Virus record (IMG/VR): IMGVR_UViG_3300042981_000082
Coordinates: 1-57,320 of that record
Origin: a virus
Reading direction: 5' to 3' (one strand)
Length of the DNA: 57,320 bases
Below are positions 46,522 to 54,351 of this stretch, piece after piece. Every line of letters begins with the position of its first letter. Position 1 is the stretch's first letter. The translations under genes and the position numbers were made by a program. The notes under the pieces are model-generated. The model did no database searches and was not told the origin of the DNA. It saw nothing but the letters and a program-made list of their open reading frames with translations.

Positions 46522-47004
46522 CTATACCGCTGTGCCCATGGCATCGCGCCAGGTCGCTCCGTCGCTCCAGGCGGGCTTTTGCAGCGTCGTGTCGTAGTAG
46601 GTGCCACCGGCTCCTGCCGAGGCCGCAGTCGGGCGGCTGCCGGTTGCCAGCGGCTGGAAGGGGCGATGGAATTCCCAGTGTCCGTCACCGCCGGAGGTGC
46701 CGACGTAGACCGGGGATTGTCCAGCAACTGGAACGCCGCTCGGGTTGGACACGTCGGACAGCTGCTGGAGCTTGAGCGTGACGTTGCCGGAGAGGATGAA
46801 CGGGTCCTCGTTGGTCCCGCTGCCCAACAGCACCAGGCCGAGCGTTGTCGTGTTCGCCACCGAGAACGAATCGCTCAGGCTCGCGCCGGTGTTCGTGATC
46901 TGGAACGGGCTAGCCGCCGTGCCGATACCGGTAATCCCAATGCCATTGCCAGCGATGATCTGGCAGCCGCAGGTCGATCCACTGCAATTACAGTTGCGAG
47001 CCAT
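46522..47004 (-). CDS. minor tail protein, paralogue of the 47765 gene
   Basis: The protein is 160 residues. Residues 1-95 repeat the pattern of the larger protein encoded two genes upstream: a Cys-rich start (CNCSGSTCGCQIIAGNGIG), GTAASPFQITN, SLSDSFSVANTTTLGLVLLGSG, EDPFILSGN and LSDVSNPSG. The C-terminal part (GGTYYDTTLQKPAWSDGATWRD) is a common distal fibre motif in phages. It is the last gene before the terminator. A host-recognition or fibre-tip role is likely. Confidence 0.6.
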   Translation of the reverse strand: MARNCNCSGSTCGCQIIAGNGIGITGIGTAASPFQITNTGASLSDSFSVANTTTLGLVLLGSGTNEDPFILSGNVTLKLQQLSDVSNPSGVPVAGQSPVYVGTSGGDGHWEFHRPFQPLATGSRPTAASAGAGGTYYDTTLQKPAWSDGATWRDAMGTAV

Positions 47005-47014
47005 GTCCCTATCC

Positions 47015-47761
47015 CTACTTCGTCGTTACCCACGCGCCGCTGACACGTGCGTTCATGATGATGGTTTTCCAGGCTCCGGCGTCCCGGATCCTCCAGCTGG
47101 CCGATGACCACGCTGCGCTCACCCGGATGTGCCCACCGCCGGTGATGGTGTACGGGCCGACCTGGGAGATCGGGCCGGAGCCAACGCCATTGATCGCCCA
47201 GACCCGGAACCGGTAGCTGCCTGGTGGCAGGTTCGCATAGGTGTAGGTTCCGCTGACGTTCGACACATTCCCGGTCCACGCTCCGCCGTCCTTGGAGTAC
47301 TGGATCGTGTAGCTGGAGATGGCCGAGCCGCCGTTGTCGGCAGGGGCGATGAAGGTCACCTTGGCGCTGGAGCCGGTGATCAGCACGGCGAGGTTGCGAA
47401 CCGCTCCCGGTGCCTTGGCGATGCGCGGCGCGCTGCCCGACTGGCTCCAGCCCACCGGGCCTGCATAGGTCTGCGTGCCGGTGTCGTTGACGTAGGCCGA
47501 GATGGTCCAGTTGAGGTAGCCGTTTCCGTCATGGCCGATGTTGACGTTGTAGTTGGCGATCTCGATGCTTGAGCCGTCGAAGCTGAACGTGCCCGAGTTG
47601 GCGTAGGAGCTCCACCCGATCCCGGATGCATAGCCGGACCAGCCACTGTCGGCGATGGCGTAGATGTGGATGTTGAACGTCGAATAGTTCCCGGCCTGGT
47701 TCTGGCTGAGAAGGGTCACATCCAGGTAGAAGGTGGAGTGCCCCGAGCGCGCTGAGGACAT
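47015..47761 (-). CDS. minor tail protein with fibronectin type III domain
   Basis: The protein is 248 residues. An N-terminal beta domain (FYLDVTLLSQNQAGNYSTFNIHIYAIADSG spread over its first 35 residues, a DGNGYLNWTISAYV segment and a G-rich core) resembles tail-surface domains. Residues about 118-210 form an FN3-like domain (APGAVRNLAVLITGSSAKVTFIAP, SSYTIQYSKDGGAWTG, YANLPPGSYRFRVWAINGVG). The last part, WRIRDAGAWKTI...VSGAWVTTK, resembles a terminal fibre motif. It probably binds cell-wall sugar during adsorption. Confidence 0.65.
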   Translation of the reverse strand: MSSARSGHSTFYLDVTLLSQNQAGNYSTFNIHIYAIADSGWSGYASGIGWSSYANSGTFSFDGSSIEIANYNVNIGHDGNGYLNWTISAYVNDTGTQTYAGPVGWSQSGSAPRIAKAPGAVRNLAVLITGSSAKVTFIAPADNGGSAISSYTIQYSKDGGAWTGNVSNVSGTYTYANLPPGSYRFRVWAINGVGSGPISQVGPYTITGGGHIRVSAAWSSASWRIRDAGAWKTIIMNARVSGAWVTTK

Positions 47762-47764
47762 GGC

Positions 47765-48445
47765 TTACCAGCTGATCCAGATGGAGCCATCGGGGACGTT
47801 GCCTGGATCGGCCTGCTGGATGTAGAAGGCGTGGCCGAGGATGCCACCGACGCCGAGCATCTGATCCTGGCCGGTGATGGTCGTGCCCGGCTGGCTGTGC
47901 GCGGACGGCGGGAAGGTCGTTGGCTTGTTCGTGATGTTCGACCAGTCCACGGACAGGCCGCTTCCCGGCAGCGCGCGGAGGTTTCCAGCCGAGTCGGCGT
48001 AGACCTCCAGGCCGGTTGTCGGGCCTCCCTCGTTCGTGCCGACCAGTGCCACCTTCAGCGGCGTGGCTGCGGCGCCGGTGCCCGTGATGCCGGTGGACAC
48101 GTTCACCGTTCCGGCTGGGGCGACCGAGGGGATCTTGAACTCGAACGCCGAGCCGTTCCACACCGGGGACTCACCGACCGATGGGCCACCCTCGGGATCG
48201 TTGATATCCGACAGCCCGGTCAGCGGCATGGTGGCATCCGCGCGGAGGATGAAGCGATCCTCCGGTGTGCCCGAGCCGAACAGGGTGAGGTTGACCGTGG
48301 TCGAGTCCTGGACGGAGAACGACTCGCCCAGCGCGTTGTCAGCCGAGAGGATGTATGGCGATGTCGCCGTGCCCGATCCGGCGACCGATGCGCCGGGACC
48401 GGCCTGGATGACGCAGTTGCATCCGCTGTCGCTGCACCCTGCCAT
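47765..48445 (-). CDS. minor tail protein, duplicated N-terminal domain
   Basis: The protein is 226 residues, starting with a Cys-rich DSGCNCVIQAGPGASVAGSG, then TATSPYILSADN and SFSVQDSTTVNLTLFGSG...EDRFILRADATMPLTGLSDI, matching the 46522 gene. A middle domain and DWSNITNKPTTFPPSAHSQ, a motif typical of phage fibres, precede a final AFYIQQADPGNVPDGSIWISW. GGAGG lies five bases before the ATG. A role in the tail fibre is likely. Confidence 0.65.
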   Translation of the reverse strand: MAGCSDSGCNCVIQAGPGASVAGSGTATSPYILSADNALGESFSVQDSTTVNLTLFGSGTPEDRFILRADATMPLTGLSDINDPEGGPSVGESPVWNGSAFEFKIPSVAPAGTVNVSTGITGTGAAATPLKVALVGTNEGGPTTGLEVYADSAGNLRALPGSGLSVDWSNITNKPTTFPPSAHSQPGTTITGQDQMLGVGGILGHAFYIQQADPGNVPDGSIWISW

Positions 48446-48546
48446 GGGAACCTCCGAATCTCACCGGAGGGCGGATTCGCACCGTCATGGCTCCGGTCCT
48501 AGTGTGGGCTGGCCGTCGTACAGGAACAGACTACAGGCGGGACGGC

Positions 48547-48831
48547 TTATATCCCGACGATTTTGTTGCCGATGATGAAGCCGTTGATCGAGGGGATCAG
48601 ATAGACGCGATCACCTTTGACCGGCGTGTAGTCCGCGCTGTATGGCATCCCTGGCTGGCGCACGAAGCTCTCGCCATCGACCTTCACCAGCGGGTTTCCA
48701 GTTCCTGACCATGACGCATCGACGGTGCCGAATTGTACACGCGCGGCGATGGGACGCCGGTTGAGGTTCTCCATCGTCTTTGCCTGGTCACGCAGGTACT
48801 GTTCGGTTGTCATCGGCTTGGGCCTGCTCAT
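48547..48831 (-). CDS. small tail-associated protein
   Basis: The protein is 94 residues with an N-terminal helix (TEQYLRDQAKTMENLNRR) and a beta-rich remainder (ARVQFGTVDASWSGTGNPLVKVDGESF, VKGDRVYLIPSINGFIIGNKIV). The beta part recalls an OB-like fold found in baseplate hub or spike proteins, but this is a visual judgement. It overlaps the preceding minor tail gene by four bases. Confidence 0.55.
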   Translation of the reverse strand: MSRPKPMTTEQYLRDQAKTMENLNRRPIAARVQFGTVDASWSGTGNPLVKVDGESFVRQPGMPYSADYTPVKGDRVYLIPSINGFIIGNKIVGI

Positions 48832-49925
48832 GCGATGATCGCTCCAATCGGCGCAGGTGACATGCTCACCTGGATCTTCTCGCCCTTGTCATCCTCGCTC
48901 ACGGTCACGGAGTCCAGCTTCTGCCACTGCATGACGAGCTTGCCGTTGATCGTGGCACGTACCGGGATGAACACCCCGGGCACCAGGTCGCCCAGCTGCA
49001 AGGTCCCGTTCGGATTGATCGTGGAGTTGTCCGACACGCGGATCAGCACGGGTGCCGGGTTGTGACCGGCGAGGTTCGCCAGGGCCTGGCTGTCCAACTC
49101 GGCCTGTGTCGGAGGTGGGCCATCGGCTGATTCCTCGGAGGGGGATTGCAGTGCCTCCCACTCGCCGTAGTAGTCATCGATGCCACCCGCTGAGCCGAAG
49201 TTTCCCTGGCCGTCCGTGGAGATGGAGTGCGTGATCAGTTCGCTGCCGTAGCTGGAAACGATCAACCCCTCGCCCAGGAAGTCGTTGTCGGTCAGCGCCG
49301 GGGTCTGGCCGATGTTGTTGTCCGTGTCCCAGAAGATGATCCTGCGACCGACCGTTGTGTAGTCCATCCCCGACTTCGCCGCCATGTCGTCGATGTCGCC
49401 GAACAGCGTTTTCTCGTAGGGCTTGGTCACCCGCGAGGTCTTGGCGTCGTCGGGGGTCTGCACGTAGAGCACGTGGGGCAGCACGTTGATCGGCGGGTCG
49501 AGTGCTTCCTTGCGAGCAAGCTCCGCGTTCATCATCGTCTTGGCCCGGTCGATGACATAGGCGATGTTCGGGTAGGCGTTGGAGTACGCCGCGTGCAGCA
49601 CCGTCTTAGCCATGTAGTAGGTCACGTCGGAGGCGTCCAGCGAGTAGCCGCTGGCCTCGTCCGTGGTGATGCGGATGGGGCCTTCCCACGCGCGCTCCTC
49701 GCCACGATAGATCACGACCTCGTGCCGACCGGCGGAGATGCGATCCAGTGCCGCACGCTGTGAACCGCATGCGGCACTGGAGATCTTGATCGTCGCCTGG
49801 GAGGTGTCGTCCCTGGTGCGCTCGTATTTGACCGAGGTGACGTTGACCAACTCGTCCAGGCGCTGGACGCCACCGCGATCATGGATGAACACACGGTGCT
49901 TGGAAACGCAGGCGATTGCCACCAC
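48828..49925 (-). CDS. minor tail protein (gp37-like tail hub component)
   Basis: The protein is 365 residues from a GTG overlapping the previous stop (TAGTG). It matches the ReqiPepy6 gp37-like family of siphovirus minor tail proteins: VSKHRVFIHDRGGVQRLDELVNVTSVKYERTRDDTSQATI at the start, EVVIYRGEERAWEGPI, a YYMAKTVL region, and a beta-rich C-terminal part with LQLGDLVPGVFIPV. The family is thought to form the tail tip hub. It follows the large modular minor tail gene. Confidence 0.75.
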   Translation of the reverse strand: MVAIACVSKHRVFIHDRGGVQRLDELVNVTSVKYERTRDDTSQATIKISSAACGSQRAALDRISAGRHEVVIYRGEERAWEGPIRITTDEASGYSLDASDVTYYMAKTVLHAAYSNAYPNIAYVIDRAKTMMNAELARKEALDPPINVLPHVLYVQTPDDAKTSRVTKPYEKTLFGDIDDMAAKSGMDYTTVGRRIIFWDTDNNIGQTPALTDNDFLGEGLIVSSYGSELITHSISTDGQGNFGSAGGIDDYYGEWEALQSPSEESADGPPPTQAELDSQALANLAGHNPAPVLIRVSDNSTINPNGTLQLGDLVPGVFIPVRATINGKLVMQWQKLDSVTVSEDDKGEKIQVSMSPAPIGAIIA

Positions 49926-52900
49926 TACTCCTGACTCGTCAGCGCCAAGCTTACTGTCAGGTCATCGGGGGCCGTCGTCGGCACATCGACCGTCATCGTG
50001 TAGCCGACACCGCACGAGAGGCTGGGCCAGGTCATCGGTGCGCCACCGGTGCCATAGAGCAGGTTGGACGCTGGCTGGGGAGCAGCACCGGCCACGGATG
50101 CGTAGGCGCGCTCGACCGTGCCATCCACCGTCAACTCCGCCTCGGCTGGCAGGTAGCTCAGGATGAACTCGGCACAGTAGCTGCACGGGTCCAACTCCTC
50201 CGGTGGCCTGTCGAACGGATTGGCGAAGAAGCGCACCCGGATCGAGCGCACCTCCTGGGTGGCCGAGTTGATCGTGACCGTGGGCAGCGTCTGGCTCCAC
50301 GCCGCCACGTCCTCGGGATGGATCTCCAGGTAGTAGCGCAGCCAGTCGGTGGGCACGCTCAGGCACGGGTTATCCACAACCGGGGCTGTGGGCTTGGGAG
50401 GAGGCTGTGGACAACTCGGATCGACGATGGGCGCATCCGAGGGATCGACCGGGCAGTCAGCCACGTAGACCACCTGCGAGGTGGACAGGTCAGCGCCGCC
50501 GGTCCAGCTGTAGGTGTACGCCGGAGTGTCGGTCATCCCGCCGTCGAAGTAGGGCAGCACGGTGAATCGACCTTCGGTGATCACGACGCCGGTTGCATAG
50601 AGGTGCTGCGTCTCGCCGTCGTCCACGACTAGCGCGAGACCCGCCGTGGTCGCCCCAGCCGGTGCCAAGCCGGAGATGGCGATGCGTCGCCATTCACCGA
50701 TCTGCAATGTGAACGAGGTAACCTCGGAGTTGTCAGCGCCTGGGAACACGAGCCAGGCGTTGAGCGAGATGGGATCGCTTGCCTTCACCCACACCGATGC
50801 GCTGTACCACTGGCCGGGGGTGACAGGCACGGAGCCGGGCGTTGCTGCTCCGCTGATATCAACGCCATAGCTGATCGCGGCCAGGTTGGATGCGCCCCAT
50901 TGCGAGTCGAAGTAGTTCTGGATGTAGGGCGTGGGGCCTCCGTGGATCTGGATCGTCGAGGGGCCGAAGCCGTACCAGTAATTCCCGACGAACGCCAGCT
51001 TCGGGTTGGTCGCCAGGTTGATCCTGGTGTAGCCCGTGTCGCTGTACTCGGCCAGCGGATAGTCGTTCAACGGCGAGAACTGCACAAGCTCTTTCGTCGC
51101 ACCGTAGGCGGCAGGGCTTCCCGCCGTCATGAAGAACTCGATCTCTTTGGCCGCGCCGTTGGCGAGCTTGTAGTCGCGGATCACGCTCGGGCCGGATGTG
51201 ACCGTGACCTCGTGATAGCTGCGCTCGAACCTCTCGGCCTGCTTCTCATCGGGGATGCGCGTCTGACCGCCGACGATGTAGGTCGAGGTCGAGAAGCTGC
51301 CGACGATGACAGAGATGAATGCACGCCAATCTGTGCCACAGATCCAGGGCAGCTGTGCGGTGTGCTCGATGCCACCTCCTGGCTCGTCCGACTTCTCGTA
51401 GAAGTCGCCGATCCATGACCACCGGGACGGTGACAGGTTCGGCTCGCCGAGCCATGACAGCGTGTAGTCGGATCGGATCGCACCCGGCATGGGCAGACCG
51501 TCCGCGTCGTCGCCGTCGAAGTAGTCCAGGAGGGTGTGTGCCTGCTCGAACAGCACCTGGTCGATGTCGAATCCGCCATAGTCGCTGTAGAGGCTGATCC
51601 CCGAGTTGCGGCCATTGGGGACCTGCACTGAGTACCGGGTCCACTCGGGTGTCAACTGGATGACCTGCTGGATCGAGTCGGAGCCGTCCTGCTGGACGAA
51701 GAAATAGACCTGCGCGTTGTCCATCGAGCGCAGATAGAGCGAGACCTGGGCGACGCCGAACAGGCCGTTGACCGGCACGTAGGCATTGCGCGACAGCTGC
51801 ACGCTGGGATATGCGGAGAACAGGCTGGCGTACGCTCCGTCGTCCACGCCACCCGTGGGGATGCGCACGGCTGAAAGCAGGTCACCACTTGCCAGGGAGT
51901 CGGAGTTGTCCGGCGTTCCCTCCCAGGTGTAGAAGATGCCATCCACCGCTGGCGTGTTGCCGTCGAAGTACTCTCCGGTGTAGGGGTGATCAATGTCCGG
52001 GATGTCGATGATCGCCATGTACTGGACATCCAGCTGGTCGCCTCGAACGAACCCATCGCCAGCCCTGCCGACGAAGCCCACGGACGGACCAGTGCCGGAG
52101 TTGACAGCCGTGTAGTTCAGTGTCTGCCACTGCCCCGCCAAGACTGGGTAGATTGTCTCGCCACCGACGCCCTGGCCCTGGTTGATGCGCAGCCGGATGT
52201 TGCCGTTCCACGACGTGCGGAAACGGGTGACCATCGTATACGCCGCACCAGATACCAGGCCGACGACGAGGCTGGCCCCCCATGCCGAGCCGCCCTGGCC
52301 AATGATGTAGCTCGCCCCGATCCCATCGTCGAAGTGGTTCTGGAACCATTTGCCCTGGATGTCTGAGGTCGTGGTGTTCGTCGGGACAAGGCCCTTCTGG
52401 AAGCTGGTCGATGCGTTTGGTGTTCCATTCCAGGCGAACGTGAAGGTCTCGTCCGGCGCAGACGAGCCGTCGAAGTATGGACCAGGAAGCGAGCCGTCCT
52501 CCATCATCACGGCGTCGAACGCGATCTGATCACCGATCAGAACGGGGTCGACGACGTTGATCGAGATGATCGCAAACGTGGTCAGGGGCGGAGCTATGGC
52601 GCTAACGACCATCCGCTCGCGATCCGTCGTGATGGTGGTGGAACTGGCAGTTCCAGTCACCCCTCCGCTGTTGGCGAAGAGTATCTGGATATTGGTGGCA
52701 AACGACTTGTTGACGGCCATCTTGTAGGCCGAGAAGGTGTAGGCGTTTCCGGCCACCACCGGCAACGGATCCGTGTTGATAGCCATCCCCGTTGCGTTCG
52801 AGGTCGCTGTCATCAGTCCACGGCGAGTGCCGAATACCGCTTCCGAACTGACCTGGGACACGAGCGTGCAGAATGAGACGCTCCACTGCGTTGCGTCCGT

Positions 52901-54343
52901 TTCGAAGTTCGGGTTGGGAATGTAGTTCGTGCGCACATTCACGGCAGCCCCGGTCTTGCGGAAGTGGGGGTTGGCGAACTCGTTGCGGTTGATAATCAGC
53001 ATCGAGCTTGAGATCACCTGGAGGCTGCGTGAGGCATTCACCGTGCCATCCCACTCATATGTGAAGTTCTGATCGGCAGGCGTGTTTCCGTCGAAGTAGT
53101 CGCTGGCAACCGGGCTGTTCTCCATCATCGCGTTATCGACGTAGAACACCATTCCACTCTGGGCAGAGTAGACCGAGAAGCGCATCGGGTCGGTGTCCGG
53201 GTTGTGTCCAGTGAACTGCACGCGCTGCCAGGCTCCGTTCCCAGTGAACTGCGCGGAGGTGTCAACGACGTTCACGCCAGCCTTGACCAGGATGAAGTCG
53301 GAGCCGATCAACGCACCGACCGGTGCCTTGAAGTAGAAGGATACCGTCACGGGCCGGTCAGCGCGTGCGCTGGTGGCGGGGCTGATCGTCGGCGAGATGG
53401 CACCGCGCCCCAGCGCGCTAGCCCCGACCTGCATGCAGGCTGGCGAGGACACGAAGTCCCCGGTGTAGCGCGTGGCGGAACCGCCATTCAGCGGGGTCCA
53501 GTCCATGAGCGCCGCGCCGAAGTTCGGGTTCGTCATGTAGTTCGTGTTGACCGTCCTGGTCGTTCCAGGCTCATACGAGTTGAACTGCCAGCCGCGCAGA
53601 TCCTCGGTGAAGGATGGGTTGGCAACGTAGTTCGTGCGCTGCGACATGAACGGGCCGAAGTGCGAGATCTCTTTGGACGACTCCCCGAGCATCTGGCCGT
53701 ACTCGAAGATCGTTCCATCGGTGGGCGGGATGACGAACGTGCCCTGGAGACGCGCGTCGGAGGTGGGCCGGGGCAGGATCAACGGGGAGGAGTCCGGGGT
53801 GATCGGGCCGGTGAACTGCTGGAAGCTGAATCCACCAGACTCGTCGTAGCAGTCCTCGATGATCGGGCAGGCCGAGTAGTAGCAGATCGTGGAGCCACCA
53901 CAGGAGCCGCCGTGCTCCGAGCACGGTGCCGGGTCAAGCGCCGCCTGGAGCCAGACCAGTCCGGCGGAAACGGCGTCCTCGTCCTCGCCCACCAGCACGC
54001 CACGAACACGCATCCCGCGCGTGGCCTTGCGCAGACCGTTGACGAATCCGCCAGCGCCGATGGCCTCCACGACGGTGCCGGTGGTCGTTGACCCCTCGAA
54101 CTTCTCGAACTCCAGCGGGTAGAGGCCGAAGAACTTTCCAGTTGCTGCATTGGCCGGATCGAACCACGGCGCGTCATCGACGATGGGCGATGTGTAGGGG
54201 AGGTGCCCGAGAGCCAGGTGCAGCGTGCCGCACTCCACGCAATTCTGCAATGGGAAGGTGGGCATCACATTGTCGATATACGCCTTGGTGCGCTCGGCGT
54301 TGACGATCTCGACACCCGCCATTTGCAGGAATCCCTGGTACAC
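49925..54343 (-). CDS. large modular minor tail protein (distal tail plus five carbohydrate-binding-like repeats)
   Basis: The protein is 1472 residues. The N-terminal 260 residues are distal-tail-like (VEIVNAERTKAYIDNV, a CVECGTLHLA segment, GLRKATRGMRVRGVLVG). Five repeats of about 150-220 residues follow, each ending in YFDG plus a W.G.....S.S tail: coding positions near 53095, 52472, 51965, 51514 and 50546. Several begin with TNY-x-x-NPxF. The repeats look like galactose-binding/CBM4-9-type jelly rolls. A final domain (about 1330-1472) is conserved in tail proteins. It probably forms the tail tip and binds the cell wall. Confidence 0.75.
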   Translation of the reverse strand: MYQGFLQMAGVEIVNAERTKAYIDNVMPTFPLQNCVECGTLHLALGHLPYTSPIVDDAPWFDPANAATGKFFGLYPLEFEKFEGSTTTGTVVEAIGAGGFVNGLRKATRGMRVRGVLVGEDEDAVSAGLVWLQAALDPAPCSEHGGSCGGSTICYYSACPIIEDCYDESGGFSFQQFTGPITPDSSPLILPRPTSDARLQGTFVIPPTDGTIFEYGQMLGESSKEISHFGPFMSQRTNYVANPSFTEDLRGWQFNSYEPGTTRTVNTNYMTNPNFGAALMDWTPLNGGSATRYTGDFVSSPACMQVGASALGRGAISPTISPATSARADRPVTVSFYFKAPVGALIGSDFILVKAGVNVVDTSAQFTGNGAWQRVQFTGHNPDTDPMRFSVYSAQSGMVFYVDNAMMENSPVASDYFDGNTPADQNFTYEWDGTVNASRSLQVISSSMLIINRNEFANPHFRKTGAAVNVRTNYIPNPNFETDATQWSVSFCTLVSQVSSEAVFGTRRGLMTATSNATGMAINTDPLPVVAGNAYTFSAYKMAVNKSFATNIQILFANSGGVTGTASSTTITTDRERMVVSAIAPPLTTFAIISINVVDPVLIGDQIAFDAVMMEDGSLPGPYFDGSSAPDETFTFAWNGTPNASTSFQKGLVPTNTTTSDIQGKWFQNHFDDGIGASYIIGQGGSAWGASLVVGLVSGAAYTMVTRFRTSWNGNIRLRINQGQGVGGETIYPVLAGQWQTLNYTAVNSGTGPSVGFVGRAGDGFVRGDQLDVQYMAIIDIPDIDHPYTGEYFDGNTPAVDGIFYTWEGTPDNSDSLASGDLLSAVRIPTGGVDDGAYASLFSAYPSVQLSRNAYVPVNGLFGVAQVSLYLRSMDNAQVYFFVQQDGSDSIQQVIQLTPEWTRYSVQVPNGRNSGISLYSDYGGFDIDQVLFEQAHTLLDYFDGDDADGLPMPGAIRSDYTLSWLGEPNLSPSRWSWIGDFYEKSDEPGGGIEHTAQLPWICGTDWRAFISVIVGSFSTSTYIVGGQTRIPDEKQAERFERSYHEVTVTSGPSVIRDYKLANGAAKEIEFFMTAGSPAAYGATKELVQFSPLNDYPLAEYSDTGYTRINLATNPKLAFVGNYWYGFGPSTIQIHGGPTPYIQNYFDSQWGASNLAAISYGVDISGAATPGSVPVTPGQWYSASVWVKASDPISLNAWLVFPGADNSEVTSFTLQIGEWRRIAISGLAPAGATTAGLALVVDDGETQHLYATGVVITEGRFTVLPYFDGGMTDTPAYTYSWTGGADLSTSQVVYVADCPVDPSDAPIVDPSCPQPPPKPTAPVVDNPCLSVPTDWLRYYLEIHPEDVAAWSQTLPTVTINSATQEVRSIRVRFFANPFDRPPEELDPCSYCAEFILSYLPAEAELTVDGTVERAYASVAGAAPQPASNLLYGTGGAPMTWPSLSCGVGYTMTVDVPTTAPDDLTVSLALTSQE

Positions 54344-54351
54344 GTATCCTC

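Noticed and set aside
53204-54091. 295-codon plus-strand frame inside the large minor tail gene
   Set aside because: It is antisense to a modular protein with clear repeats. It shows no motif and no ribosome site.
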